Below, piece by piece: positions 48,551 to 57,460 of a stretch of 64,000 nt of DNA. The DNA is from Terriglobales bacterium. GTDB lineage: Bacteria; Acidobacteriota; Terriglobia; Terriglobales; Acidobacteriaceae. How positions within the stretch are numbered: position 1 is the stretch's first letter; every line of letters begins with the position of its first letter. The notes beneath the pieces are model-generated. The model searched no databases. It was not told where the DNA came from and saw nothing but the letters and a program-made list of their open reading frames with translations. Position numbers and translations under genes: made by a program. Location: assembly GCA_035651995.1 (NCBI GenBank), contig DASRER010000034.1:1-64000 (forward strand), read 5' to 3'.

Positions 48551-51130
48551 TTACTTCTGCGCGGCGGCGCTCCGCGTTGCCGGCGCGTTCTTGTGCGCGT
48601 CGAGCCAGAGCAGCGCGTCGAGCAGATAGTACTGGCCGTAAATCAGCATGCCATCGTGCGGGCGGGTGCTGGAGCCGTGGCGCAGCACCCCCGGCGGAGT
48701 CGTGTCGCCCTGCGCGACCGGCGTCAGGTAGCGATCAATCAGGCTCTGCGCTATGGCCTCGCCCTGCCGGCGGTAACGCGAGCGGTCTTTTTCCGGCGCC
48801 AGTTCTGAAAGCCGCAGCAGGCCGCCGGAGATGAGGGCGGCGGCCGAGCTGTCGCGGTTGCGGAAGCGCACGCCCTCGTCATAGAAGTCGTACCAGGGGA
48901 CGCTGTCTTCGGGGAGGTTCTGCACGACGAAGTCGGCGATGCGCTGCGCGGCGGAAAGCAGCCGCGGATCGCGCGTTTCCCCGTAGGCGACGGTGAAGCC
49001 GTAGAGCGCCCACGCCGTGCCGCGCGACCACGGCGTATCGGCGGCGAAGCCCTGGTGCGTGTGAGTGAAGATCCATTCGCCCGGCGCGGCGCTGTTGGGC
49101 GCCGTCACCTTGTTGTTGAACGGCGCGCCACCGCGGAGCGTGAACTCCTGGCGGTTGTCGCCGGGATTGTAGTGCACGCTCTGGATCACCGACCCATCGG
49201 GCCGAATGAGCCACTCGGCCGAGCGCAGCGCGTGCTTGAGGCCCATGTCGCGCCACTTCTGTTCGCCGGTCTGGCGAGTGGTCCACCAGAGCAGTTGCAG
49301 GTTCATCATCGTGTCGATGATGGTGTCGTCGCCGTTCACGTCCCACGCGGGAATGAGCTGCGTGGTCGGGTTGTACAGCTGCTCCAGCCGGGCGGCGGCG
49401 CGGAGCGCGCTCTCGCGATCGGCGGGCCGCTTCGTCAAGTCGAAGCCGAGCGCAGTGGAGTAGAAGTAGAGGAAGCCGGCGTCATGGTTTTGCTCTTTTT
49501 CGTGGCCGGCGAGGCGCGACGTCCACAGCTCGGCCCAGCGGCGATACTTTTCGTCGCGCGTGCGCTCGTACATACGCCAAAGTTCGGCCGTCCAGAACGA
49601 TCCGGTCCAGAAGAACCCTTCGCGGCGCGTCCACTCGCCGGTGGAATTGTCGCCCTCGGTGAAAAAACCGGGGCCTCGGTTGGTGGCAGAGGCTTCGGGC
49701 GCAGTGGCGGAGACGACCGGCTCCCACTTCTGCGCGGTGCGGTCAATTTCCTGACGGAGAAGATCAATTGCCTCGGCCACGGTCTTGGTGTGCGCCGGGT
49801 GGAGCGTGTCAGGCGGCGCTGACTGCGCGGCGGCGGACTTGGAGAGCATTGTGACACGCGCTGGATGGGCCATGGCGTCCGCCTGCGCACGGACCACGGC
49901 GAGGAAGGCGTCGCGTGTCTTCATCGCGGTGCTCGGCAGCACGTACGACTGGCGCTCGCGCTGCTCGTTCTGCGCCCCGAAGCCGTGGCGGTTGTTGCTC
50001 CCCTCTTCGCTCCACGCGGCCATGGTGTACCACTCGGCCCCGCCGTTGTTGAGGGCGAAGCGGACGAGAAAATTTTCCTTGTCGCTGGTGAAGCTGGCGC
50101 CGGGTGCGGCAGTAAGGACGGCGAGACCGAGGTTCTGTCCGGCGATGGCTTCGGTCGCGGTCGGTCCGGGCGCGACAACCTGCTCGCCCCACGTGGCGAG
50201 CCACGCGATGGGCGCGGTCGATGCAGTTTCAGGATTCAGCCCGGCCTTGAGCGGAAGGCCGGTCACGTAGGTCGCGGGAAACGCCGGCTGCGCCGAGATT
50301 GCCTGCGTGAATCCGCGCTCGCCCGCCCACTGCGTTATGCGCGACGTCAGCGTGACCTTTTGTCCGCCAACGCTCCAGCCGCCGTACTCCAGCTCGACGA
50401 TGGCGCGCACGGGCCCTGACGAGAGAATGCGCCACTGGCGATTGGCAACATCGGCGACCTTGACAACCTTGCCGTCGACCAGCGCCGCGACCGAGCCGAT
50501 GCCGATGGCGTCGCCCACCTTATAGATGTCGCGGCCCTCGGGCGATTCGTAGTGGTAGCCGTAGTCGGGCGAAGCGAAAATGTGGAGCTGCATCGTCAAT
50601 CGCCGCTTGCCGTAGAGGTCAATCGCGTTGCGCGGATCGAAGTACACGCGCCAGGCGTTCAGGTCCGATTCCCATCCGAGGCCCTCGATCTTGCGGCTGA
50701 AGAGCGCGTTGGTGCGCGCAGGATAGTCGGCGCGCAGGCGCCAGATGCGGTCTTCGTCGCCGTAGGAAATGGTGACGACGCGTTTCTGGCGCGGCTTGAG
50801 CGGAACCTGGAAGGCGAACTCCTCGGCCTTGCCGTCGGCGTCCAGGTCGTCGGCCTGCGAGGGCAGTTCGGCGGCCTGGAGGACGGCGGCGTCGCCTTCG
50901 ATGCTGTCGGCATCGGTGACGGTCACGATGGCCGAGCCGGGCTTGAAGTCGGGCGCGACCGCGCGGAGGTCTTTGATCGGAACCACGACGTCCGCGGTGC
51001 GCGCGGCATCGCCGGGATTTTCGACGAGCAGCTTCACGCCCTTGATGTGGCCGGCAGCAAGGGCGGGCACGGCAAGCAGCAGCGCAGCGGCAACAGCGAG
51101 CGGTTTTCTCATGATGTGAGTCGGCGTCAT
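48551..51130 (-). CDS. Secreted DUF4861-GH88 fusion, unsaturated uronyl hydrolase
   Basis: 859 aa with a signal peptide ([20 protein letters not shown] from the ATG at 51112; ATG 51130 also possible). Residues about 30-400 form a DUF4861-like beta-rich domain ([39 protein letters not shown]). Residues about 465-850 are a GH88 alpha6/alpha6 barrel with [16 protein letters not shown] and [20 protein letters not shown] carrying the family's catalytic Asp residues. GH88 removes 4,5-unsaturated uronic acid from oligosaccharides made by lyases. DUF4861 proteins occur in pectin/uronate loci; the two are usually separate genes. Co-transcribed with the MFS carrier 6 bp upstream. Confidence 0.85.
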   Translation of the reverse strand: MTPTHIMRKPLAVAAALLLAVPALAAGHIKGVKLLVENPGDAARTADVVVPIKDLRAVAPDFKPGSAIVTVTDADSIEGDAAVLQAAELPSQADDLDADGKAEEFAFQVPLKPRQKRVVTISYGDEDRIWRLRADYPARTNALFSRKIEGLGWESDLNAWRVYFDPRNAIDLYGKRRLTMQLHIFASPDYGYHYESPEGRDIYKVGDAIGIGSVAALVDGKVVKVADVANRQWRILSSGPVRAIVELEYGGWSVGGQKVTLTSRITQWAGERGFTQAISAQPAFPATYVTGLPLKAGLNPETASTAPIAWLATWGEQVVAPGPTATEAIAGQNLGLAVLTAAPGASFTSDKENFLVRFALNNGGAEWYTMAAWSEEGSNNRHGFGAQNEQRERQSYVLPSTAMKTRDAFLAVVRAQADAMAHPARVTMLSKSAAAQSAPPDTLHPAHTKTVAEAIDLLRQEIDRTAQKWEPVVSATAPEASATNRGPGFFTEGDNSTGEWTRREGFFWTGSFWTAELWRMYERTRDEKYRRWAELWTSRLAGHEKEQNHDAGFLYFYSTALGFDLTKRPADRESALRAAARLEQLYNPTTQLIPAWDVNGDDTIIDTMMNLQLLWWTTRQTGEQKWRDMGLKHALRSAEWLIRPDGSVIQSVHYNPGDNRQEFTLRGGAPFNNKVTAPNSAAPGEWIFTHTHQGFAADTPWSRGTAWALYGFTVAYGETRDPRLLSAAQRIADFVVQNLPEDSVPWYDFYDEGVRFRNRDSSAAALISGGLLRLSELAPEKDRSRYRRQGEAIAQSLIDRYLTPVAQGDTTPPGVLRHGSSTRPHDGMLIYGQYYLLDALLWLDAHKNAPATRSAAAQK

Positions 51131-51136
51131 GCGACG

Positions 51137-52444
51137 TTACTCGATGCGCGCGGGTTCCAGGCGGGGCGCAAGCAGGTGAATGATCGCGAGCGCCGTCAGG
51201 TAGGCGCATCCGGCGATGATGAACGGAACGGTATAGCTATGCGTGCGCTGCAAAATCGGCCCGACGATGGCGGCGATGGTCATCCCGCCCACCGCGCCCG
51301 CCATGCCGCCAATCCCCACAACGGAGCCGACCGCCTTGCTTGGAAACATGTCTGACGGGAGCGTGAACAGGTTGGCGGAGAACCCCTGGTGCGCGGCGGT
51401 GGCGAGTCCGATGAGCAGCACCGCCGTCCACATGCCCTGAACGTGCGGCGCCATCACAACGGGAAGGACGCACAGCGCGCAGATCGCCATGGTGAACTTG
51501 CGGGCGCGGTTCACGTTGTTGCCGCGCTTGATCATGGCGGAGGAGAGCCACCCGCCGGCCACACTGCCCACGTCGGCAATGATGTAAATCACCATGAGCG
51601 GCACGGCGATCTGGGCCAGCGAGAGGCCGTGCTGCGACTGCAGGAACCCCGGGACCCAGAAAAGGTAAAACCACCAGACCGGATCGATGAGGAACTTGCC
51701 GATGCCGAAGGCCCACGTCTGGCGATGCGGAATGAGGCCTGCCCAGCGGATTTTTTCCACGGGCGGCTGCGGATCGCTGCGGATGTATTCCAGTTCGGCG
51801 CGCGAGCAGTTCGGGTGGTCCTCCGGTTTGCGATACAACCACAGCCAGAAGATGAGCCACACGAAGCCGACGGCGCCGGTGACGATGAACGCCCAGCGCC
51901 AGCCAAGGTGCAGCGTGATCCAGGGAACGATGAGCGGCGTGACGATTGCGCCCACGTTCGTCCCGGCGTTGAAAATGCCGGTGGCGAAGGCGCGTTCTTT
52001 CTTCGGGAACCACTCGGAAACGGCTTTGAGGCTGGCGGGAAAGACGCCGGCTTCACCGAAGCCGAGCGCGGCGCGGGCGGCGCCGAAGCCCGCGACGGAG
52101 CCGGCGAAGGCGTGCGCCATCGAGGCCAGGCTCCAGAAGACCATCGCCGCGGCGTAGCCGATCCGCGTGCCGAGCCGGTCCATGAGGCGTCCCATCGCCA
52201 GCATGCCGGCGGCATACGCGGCCTGGAAGAAGAGCACCAGGTTGGCGTAGTCCACTTCGGTCCAACCGAGATCGTGCTGCAGCGTGGACTTGAGGACGCC
52301 CAGCACCTGGCGGTCCATGTAATTCTTGGTGGTGCCGAGCAGGAGCAGCGTGCAGATGACCCAGCGAAACCACCCCACGCGCGTGGCGGGAGACACCGAT
52401 GCAGGAGCGGCGACGGCGGCAGCGGCAGTGCGTTCGGTGTCCAT
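51137..52444 (-). CDS. MFS hexuronate transporter (ExuT-like), second copy
   Basis: 435 aa from ATG 52444; the frame is open to 52516 but that part lies in leader sequence containing no ribosome-binding site. Twelve transmembrane helices with ACS-family motifs: RWVICTLLLLGTTKNYMDRQ in TM1, ARAALGFGEAGVFPASLKAV and SEWFPKKERAFATG. Paralogous to the carrier at 18237-19568 (same family, low-level identity by eye). It probably imports the uronate released by the GH88 enzyme encoded 6 bp downstream. Transcription should start near 52634 and must pass the terminator-like hairpin at 52535-52554 to reach it. Confidence 0.88.
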   Translation of the reverse strand: MDTERTAAAAVAAPASVSPATRVGWFRWVICTLLLLGTTKNYMDRQVLGVLKSTLQHDLGWTEVDYANLVLFFQAAYAAGMLAMGRLMDRLGTRIGYAAAMVFWSLASMAHAFAGSVAGFGAARAALGFGEAGVFPASLKAVSEWFPKKERAFATGIFNAGTNVGAIVTPLIVPWITLHLGWRWAFIVTGAVGFVWLIFWLWLYRKPEDHPNCSRAELEYIRSDPQPPVEKIRWAGLIPHRQTWAFGIGKFLIDPVWWFYLFWVPGFLQSQHGLSLAQIAVPLMVIYIIADVGSVAGGWLSSAMIKRGNNVNRARKFTMAICALCVLPVVMAPHVQGMWTAVLLIGLATAAHQGFSANLFTLPSDMFPSKAVGSVVGIGGMAGAVGGMTIAAIVGPILQRTHSYTVPFIIAGCAYLTALAIIHLLAPRLEPARIE

Positions 52445-52521
52445 CGATTCGGCCAAACAGCGCGATGCGCGCGGCGACCCGGCGATACTGCATTGCGGTA
52501 CGGAGTTTTGCCGCACGCGCG

Positions 52522-52634
52522 AAACAAATAAAATGCTCGGCTATTCTGCCGAGCGCGAACAACCGCTGCAAGTTGCGGACTGATTCATCGGGGTCCCGGC
52601 CGCACCCGCAAGCGCGTCTTACGATGCGGCACAG
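52522..52634 (-). ncRNA. Attenuated leader or small RNA upstream of the hexuronate MFS
   Basis: A strong minus-strand promoter (-10 at 52646-52641) predicts transcription from about 52634. At 52554-52535 the RNA forms GCTCGGC-AGAATA-GCCGAGC, a perfect 7-bp stem, followed by ATTTTATTTGTTT (52534-52522), a good intrinsic terminator. The resulting RNA would be about 110 nt. It contains a 15-codon leaderless-type ORF (GTG 52632 to TGA 52585). Either it is a transcription attenuator of the MFS-GH88 operon or an independent small RNA; sequence alone does not decide. Confidence 0.6.
52535..52554 (-). terminator. Intrinsic terminator in the MFS leader
   Basis: A 7-bp perfect stem with a 6-nt loop and a T-rich tail (ATTTTATTTGTTT) on the minus strand, located between the promoter at 52641-52668 and the MFS start codon at 52444. 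Confidence 0.7.
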
Positions 52635-52668
52635 CACGGCATTATACGAGACGCTGACGCAGAGTCAA
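52622..52668 (-). promoter_or_regulatory. Promoter-operator of the MFS-GH88 operon, shared with the IclR gene
   Basis: Minus strand: TTGACT (52668-52663), 16-bp spacer, TATAAT (52646-52641), followed by GCCGTGCTGTGCCGCATCG. The IclR promoter has TATAAT followed by GGCACGCCGTGCCGCATAG. The core GTGCCGCAT is invariant and similarity continues a few bases further (GTAAGAC versus GTAAAAC). Probable binding site of the IclR regulator. Confidence 0.72.
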
Positions 52669-52697
52669 TTCATTTCTTCCTGCAGAGGAGCGACGCG

Positions 52698-53882
52698 ATG
52701 AATGGGTTTCGATCCGCACGCCGGCTTGCCGTGACGATGATTGTTTTCACGATGTGTTCCGCGGTTTGCGCGCAACAGCCGGCGGCGATCGCGGCCACGC
52801 CGCCGATGGGATGGAACAGCTGGAACCACTTCAACAAGAGCGTGGACGACGCTACCATCCGCGCGCAGGCCGATGCCATCGTGTCCAGCGGCATGCGCGA
52901 TGCCGGCTATCTCTACGTGAACATTGACGACACCTGGGAAGGCGAGCGCGACGCAAACGGCGTGCTGCGCTCCAATAGCAAGTTTCCCGACATGAAGGCG
53001 CTGGCCGACTACGTCCACAGCAAGGGACTGAAGATCGGCATTTATTCGACTCCCGGTCCGAAGACGTGCGCCGGCTTCGAAGGCAGCTACGGACACGAAG
53101 AGCAGGACGCACAGACGTGGGCCGACTGGGGCATCGATTATCTGAAATATGACCTGTGCGGACTGCGCGACATGATGAAAGCCGCACCGTCGCCGGAAGC
53201 CGCGCACAAGCTGATGGTGGATTCCTACATCAAGATGCGCGATGCGCTGCGCAAGACGGGGCGCCCGATCGTTTACAGCCTGTGCCAGTACGGTAATGAC
53301 GCGGTGTGGCGCTGGGGCGCCGACGTGGGCGGCAACCTGTGGCGCACGACCGGCGACATCAGCGACCGCTACGCGCGCATGGAGACGATCGGCTTCAGCC
53401 AGGCGGGACTGGCCAGGTTCGCCGGCCCGGGACACTGGAACGATCCTGACATGCTCGAGGTCGGCAACGGCGGCATGAACACGGAGGAGTACCGCACCCA
53501 CATGAGCCTGTGGGCCATTCTGGCGGCGCCGCTGCTGGCCGGCAACGACCTGACCAAAATGTCGCCCGATACCATCGCGCTGCTGACCAATAAGGAAGTG
53601 ATCGCGATTGACCAGGACCCGGCGGGCATGCAGGGCGACCGCGTCTGGGCCGAGGGATCGATGGAGATTTGGGCGCGTCCCCTGGCCGATGGCTCGAAGG
53701 CGGTGGGCCTGTTCAACCGGCATCCACAGCCGATCCAGATGGAGGTGAAGTTCAAGGACGTGGGCTTCGCCGGAAAGCCGAAGGTCCGCGAAGTGTGGGC
53801 CGCGAAAGACCTGGGCGCGCTGGAGAGTTTTTCGGCGCGAGTACCGGCGCACGGCGTAGTGCTCTTGCGCGTGTCGAAGTAG
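52698..53882 (+). CDS. Secreted alpha-galactosidase, GH27
   Basis: 394 aa with GAGGAG upstream of ATG 52698 and a signal peptide (residues 1-25). The GH27 barrel has PPMGWNSWNHF, YVNIDDTWE, IGIYSTPGPKTCAGFEGS, the nucleophile Asp in DYLKYDLCG, and the acid/base Asp in GHWNDPDMLEVG. The C-terminal beta domain (about 310-394) is complete. It hydrolyses terminal alpha-galactosides (melibiose-type or galactomannan side chains). The galactose released would be taken up and used by the symporter, GalK and GalT encoded downstream. Confidence 0.94.
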   Translation: MNGFRSARRLAVTMIVFTMCSAVCAQQPAAIAATPPMGWNSWNHFNKSVDDATIRAQADAIVSSGMRDAGYLYVNIDDTWEGERDANGVLRSNSKFPDMKALADYVHSKGLKIGIYSTPGPKTCAGFEGSYGHEEQDAQTWADWGIDYLKYDLCGLRDMMKAAPSPEAAHKLMVDSYIKMRDALRKTGRPIVYSLCQYGNDAVWRWGADVGGNLWRTTGDISDRYARMETIGFSQAGLARFAGPGHWNDPDMLEVGNGGMNTEEYRTHMSLWAILAAPLLAGNDLTKMSPDTIALLTNKEVIAIDQDPAGMQGDRVWAEGSMEIWARPLADGSKAVGLFNRHPQPIQMEVKFKDVGFAGKPKVREVWAAKDLGALESFSARVPAHGVVLLRVSK

Positions 53883-53899
53883 CTCGTGCAGTGTGCTGT

Positions 53900-53930
53900 A
53901 GTTTCAGGTTTCCAGTTTCACGTTTCGAAA
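53900..53930 (+). repeat. Tandem AGTTTCA-type heptads after the GH27 gene
   Basis: AGTTTCA, GGTTTCC, AGTTTCA, CGTTTCG in succession; the reverse complement is the GTGAAAC unit found at 23673-23703. Located 18 bp after the GH27 stop. Confidence 0.7.
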
Positions 53931-54036
53931 TGCATTCGAATCGGCCCGCGGCGTTCTCTTTGACGCGAACGGCGTTGGCAGATAAGGTCGGTCAGCGGCG
54001 GGGGCCGCAAAGACGCGAGGGCTGGTCCTTTCTCCT

Positions 54037-55863
54037 ATGCAACTCACCGCGATTGACTGGCTGATTATGGCGGTGTACTTCGCCTTTGTGCTCGGCATCG
54101 GCGTGGTGCTGCGCCGTTACACCAAGACGAGCACCGACTTCTTTCTGGCGGGTCGGTCGATTCCCGCGTGGGTGGCGGGCCTGGCGTTTCTCTCCGCAAA
54201 TCTTGGCGCGCAGGAAGTGATCGGTATGGCGGCGAGCGGCGCCAAGTACGGTATCGCCACCAGCCACTTCTATTGGATCGGCGCCATCCCCGCGATGGTG
54301 TTCGTTGGCATCTTCATGATGCCGTTCTACTACGGCTCGCGCGCGCGCTCGGTGCCCGAGTATCTGCGCCTGCGCTTCGATGAAAAAACGCGCGCGCTGA
54401 ACGCGATCTCGTTCGCGGTGATGACGGTGTTTTCCTCGGGCATCTCGATGTATGCCATGGCGAAGCTGATCCAGACGCTGCGCGTGCTGGATGCGCCGTT
54501 CGCGCGCATGGGGATTGATCCGGGCTGGATTTTTCACGTAGGCATCATCGTCTCAGCGGTGGTTGTGCTCTGCTACATCCTGCTGGGCGGGCTGAGCAGC
54601 GCGATCTACAACGAAGTGCTGCAGTTCTTTCTGATCGTGGCCGGATTGCTGCCGCTGGTGTTCCTCGGGCTGAAGAACGTGGGGGGTTGGGAGGGCATCA
54701 AGGCGAAGCTTGATGCAGGCTACGTGCACTCGTGGGCGGGCTTCGGCAGTGCTTCCACCAACCGCATGGGCGTGGAGTGGTTCGGATTGGCCATGGGCCT
54801 GGGATTCGTGCTCTCGTTCGGCTACTGGTGCACCGATTTCCTCGTGGTGCAGCGCGCCATGGCGGCCGACTCGATGCGCTCGGCGCGGCGCACGCCGCTC
54901 ATCGCAGCCGTGCCGAAGATGCTGTTTCCGTTCATCGTGATCTTGCCGGGGTTGATCGCAATCTCGCTGCCCGGCACACGCATGGTACCGGTGTTGATGT
55001 CGGCGGGCACGGCGCCGGCGCAGGCCGGCGTGCAGCGTGCGCTATCGCAGGGTGCGCCCATCTACCAGTCGCAGGGACTGATCCCGCCGAAAATGGAAGC
55101 CGGTGCGCCGGTCGTAGACAAAAACGGTAACGTGCAGCTCGATTATGATCTGGCGCTGCCCAACATGCTGCTGCACTACTTCCCTACCGGCATCCTCGGG
55201 CTCGGACTGACGGCGCTGCTGGCCAGCTTCATGTCGGGCATGGCGGGCAACGTGACCGCCTTCAACACCGTTTGGACCTATGACATCTACCAGTCGTACA
55301 TGCGCAAGGGCGCGAGCGACCAGCACTACTTGTGGATGGGGCGGATGGCGACGGTGTGGGGCATTGCGCTGAGCGTGGGTGCCGCATACATGGCCAGCCG
55401 GTTCAACAACATCATGGACATGCTGCAGCTGGTGTTCGCCTTCGTGAACGCGCCGCTGTTTGCCACGTTCCTGCTCGGCATGTTCTGGAAGCGAACCACC
55501 GGGCACGGCGCGTTCAGCGGACTGCTGGCGGGAACGGCTGCGGCGGCGATTCATCACGGGCTCACGCTGCCGGCGGGCGCCGCGCCGGGAGTGAAGGGCG
55601 GATGGTTGGGCGCGGTGCACATCTATCCGAGCGAGATGGCGCAGAATTTTTGGGCGGCGATTTTCGCCTTTACCGCGTGCTTCCTGGTGACAATTGCTGT
55701 GAGCGTGGTGACCGCGCCGCGCAAAGACGACGAATTGCGCGGGCTCGTCTATTCCCTCACGCCAAGGCCCGAGGAGCACGACCTCCACTGGTGGCAGAAG
55801 CCGGCCACGCTGGCGGTGGCGGTGCTGGCTGCGACGATGCTTTTAAACATTGTTTTCTGGTAG
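54037..55863 (+). CDS. Na+/sugar symporter (SSS family, vSGLT-like)
   Basis: 608 aa, about 14 transmembrane helices. SSS marks: WLIMAVYFAFVLGIGVVLRR, the loop TSTDFFLAGRSIPAWVAGLA, ANLGAQEVIGMAASGAKYGI (sugar and Na site region, as in sodium-galactose carriers), and FNTVWTYDIYQSYMRK in the core. Length and motifs match the SGLT-type branch, and the position between GH27 and galK points to galactose. A TTGACG at 53960-53965 could be a -35, but no good -10 was found. Confidence 0.9.
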   Translation: MQLTAIDWLIMAVYFAFVLGIGVVLRRYTKTSTDFFLAGRSIPAWVAGLAFLSANLGAQEVIGMAASGAKYGIATSHFYWIGAIPAMVFVGIFMMPFYYGSRARSVPEYLRLRFDEKTRALNAISFAVMTVFSSGISMYAMAKLIQTLRVLDAPFARMGIDPGWIFHVGIIVSAVVVLCYILLGGLSSAIYNEVLQFFLIVAGLLPLVFLGLKNVGGWEGIKAKLDAGYVHSWAGFGSASTNRMGVEWFGLAMGLGFVLSFGYWCTDFLVVQRAMAADSMRSARRTPLIAAVPKMLFPFIVILPGLIAISLPGTRMVPVLMSAGTAPAQAGVQRALSQGAPIYQSQGLIPPKMEAGAPVVDKNGNVQLDYDLALPNMLLHYFPTGILGLGLTALLASFMSGMAGNVTAFNTVWTYDIYQSYMRKGASDQHYLWMGRMATVWGIALSVGAAYMASRFNNIMDMLQLVFAFVNAPLFATFLLGMFWKRTTGHGAFSGLLAGTAAAAIHHGLTLPAGAAPGVKGGWLGAVHIYPSEMAQNFWAAIFAFTACFLVTIAVSVVTAPRKDDELRGLVYSLTPRPEEHDLHWWQKPATLAVAVLAATMLLNIVFW

Positions 55864-55866
55864 CTC

Positions 55867-56151
55867 ATGGATATGGGAATCGACATTCGACTGCCGATTG
55901 GCATGCTGTTCACCGCGCTGGGTGGGATCCTCGTGGTGTTCGGCGCCCTCAGCGACAGCGCGCTCTACCAGCGCTCGCTGGGCATCAACGTGAACCTGGG
56001 GTGGGGCGCGGTGCTGCTGGCGTTTGGCATTGTGATGCTGGTGCTCGGTCGGGCCGCGGGCGCGCCGCGCCCTCACTCCACCACGCCAAAACCGGGCCCG
56101 GCGGGGACCCCCCGCGCCGGGGAGCAGACGCGTGCCACCGGCTCCAACTGA
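55867..56151 (+). CDS. Small two-helix membrane protein between symporter and galK
   Basis: 94 aa, starting 3 bp after the symporter stop and overlapping the galK start by 20 bp, so translation is probably coupled. Two transmembrane helices (about 10-30 IGMLFTALGGILVVFGALSD and 42-62 LGWGAVLLAFGIVMLVLGRA) and a Pro/Thr-rich cytosolic tail. Family not recognised with certainty. It may be an accessory subunit of the symporter; this is inference from spacing only. Confidence 0.7.
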   Translation: MDMGIDIRLPIGMLFTALGGILVVFGALSDSALYQRSLGINVNLGWGAVLLAFGIVMLVLGRAAGAPRPHSTTPKPGPAGTPRAGEQTRATGSN

Positions 56152-57310
56152 CGCCCCCCTGGCCGGCGTTGACCTGGCGCAGAGTTTTCGCCGGCGATTC
56201 GGCGCCGACCCTGTGGTATTTCGCTCGCCCGGGCGCGTGAACCTGATCGGCGAGCACACCGATTACAACGACGGCTTCGTGATGCCGGCGGCGATCGAGT
56301 TTTCTTGCCGCGCCGCCGCCGCGCCGAGAAGCGATCGCACGCTGGCGGTCCATTCGCACAATTTTCAGGAGACATTCGAGTTCAGCCTGGACGATCCGCA
56401 TCCCGCGGCGGCACGGCGATGGAGCGACTACGTTTTCGGCGTCGCTGTGATGCTGGAGCGCGCGGGCCATCGCCTGCGCGGCGCCAACCTGCTGGTCAGC
56501 GGCGACGTCCCGCTGGGCGCGGGGCTGAGTTCGTCGGCGGCGATCGAAGTCGCGACCGCGCTTGCGTTACTGCGAGTGAGCGGGACTGAGCTGGGTCGCA
56601 CCGAGATTGCGCGCATCTGCCAGCGGGCGGAGAACGAGTTTGTGGGCGCCCGCTGCGGCATTATGGACCAGTTCATCGCTTGCCATGGCCGCGCCGAACA
56701 CGCCCTGATGCTCGACTGCCGCACGCTCGAGTTCCGCCTGCTGCCTGTGCCGGAAGGCGTGCGGATGGTGATCGCCAACACCATGGTGAAGCACCAGATT
56801 GCCGGCGGCGAATACAATCGCCGGCGCGCCGAGTGCGAAGAAGGTGTGCGGCGGCTGGCCGAGGTTCGGCCGGAAATCCGCGCCCTGCGCGATGTTTCGC
56901 CGGACGAGCTGGAGCGCGAGCGGGGGCGGCTTCCCCAGCTCGTCTATCGGCGCTGCCGTCATGTGCTCACCGAGAATGCGCGCGTCGAGGCCGCGGCGGC
57001 CGCCATGGAGCGCGGCGACGTGAATGCGCTCGGCCCGCTGATGGCCGAGTCGCATCGCAGCCTGCGCGACGACTACGAGGTGAGCGCGCCCGAACTCGAC
57101 CTGATGGTGGAACTGGCGTTGAAGCAGGACGGGGTCCTGGGATCGCGGATGACCGGCGGTGGTTTTGGCGGTTGCACGATCAGCCTGGTGGAATCGGGCG
57201 GCGTGGAGAGCTTTTGCCGGGAGGTCGCGGCGGCCTACGCGCGCGAAACGGGGAAGCACCCGGAAATTTATGTTTCGGCGGCGGCGCAGGGGGCGGGACG
57301 GAGCGAGTGA
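56132..57310 (+). CDS. galK: Galactokinase
   Basis: 392 aa from GTG 56132 with GGGGAG upstream. GHMP-kinase motifs: galactokinase signature GRVNLIGEHTDYNDGFVMP, ATP-binding PLGAGLSSSAAIEVATALAL, catalytic-base region CGIMDQFIACHG, and MTGGGFGGCTISLV. It phosphorylates alpha-D-galactose at O1 with ATP, the first committed Leloir step. It overlaps the small membrane protein gene and is followed by galT. A possible mutarotase (galM) or epimerase (galE) gene is not in the window. Confidence 0.95.
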   Translation: MPPAPTDAPLAGVDLAQSFRRRFGADPVVFRSPGRVNLIGEHTDYNDGFVMPAAIEFSCRAAAAPRSDRTLAVHSHNFQETFEFSLDDPHPAAARRWSDYVFGVAVMLERAGHRLRGANLLVSGDVPLGAGLSSSAAIEVATALALLRVSGTELGRTEIARICQRAENEFVGARCGIMDQFIACHGRAEHALMLDCRTLEFRLLPVPEGVRMVIANTMVKHQIAGGEYNRRRAECEEGVRRLAEVRPEIRALRDVSPDELERERGRLPQLVYRRCRHVLTENARVEAAAAAMERGDVNALGPLMAESHRSLRDDYEVSAPELDLMVELALKQDGVLGSRMTGGGFGGCTISLVESGGVESFCREVAAAYARETGKHPEIYVSAAAQGAGRSE

Positions 57311-57425
57311 ATTCGGCGCGCCCGGACCGGGCGCCGCCCGGGCCCGCGGACGAGATTGTGCTGGGAGTAGGGATGCTTCGACCCGCGCTTCGCGCTTGCT
57401 CAGCATGGCTGGATGGGTAGCAGGT

Positions 57426-57447
57426 GCGCGGACGAGGGCGTCCGCGC
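57426..57447 (+). other. Strong hairpin just upstream of galT
   Basis: GCGCGGACG-AGGG-CGTCCGCGC is a 9-bp perfect stem with a 4-nt loop ending 13 bp before the galT ATG, so it could cover or replace a ribosome-binding site (none is visible). Similar GC hairpins around the word GCGGACGAGGGCGTCCGC are common in acidobacterial spacers as I recall. Confidence 0.5.
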
Positions 57448-57460
57448 CACGCGCGCGACA

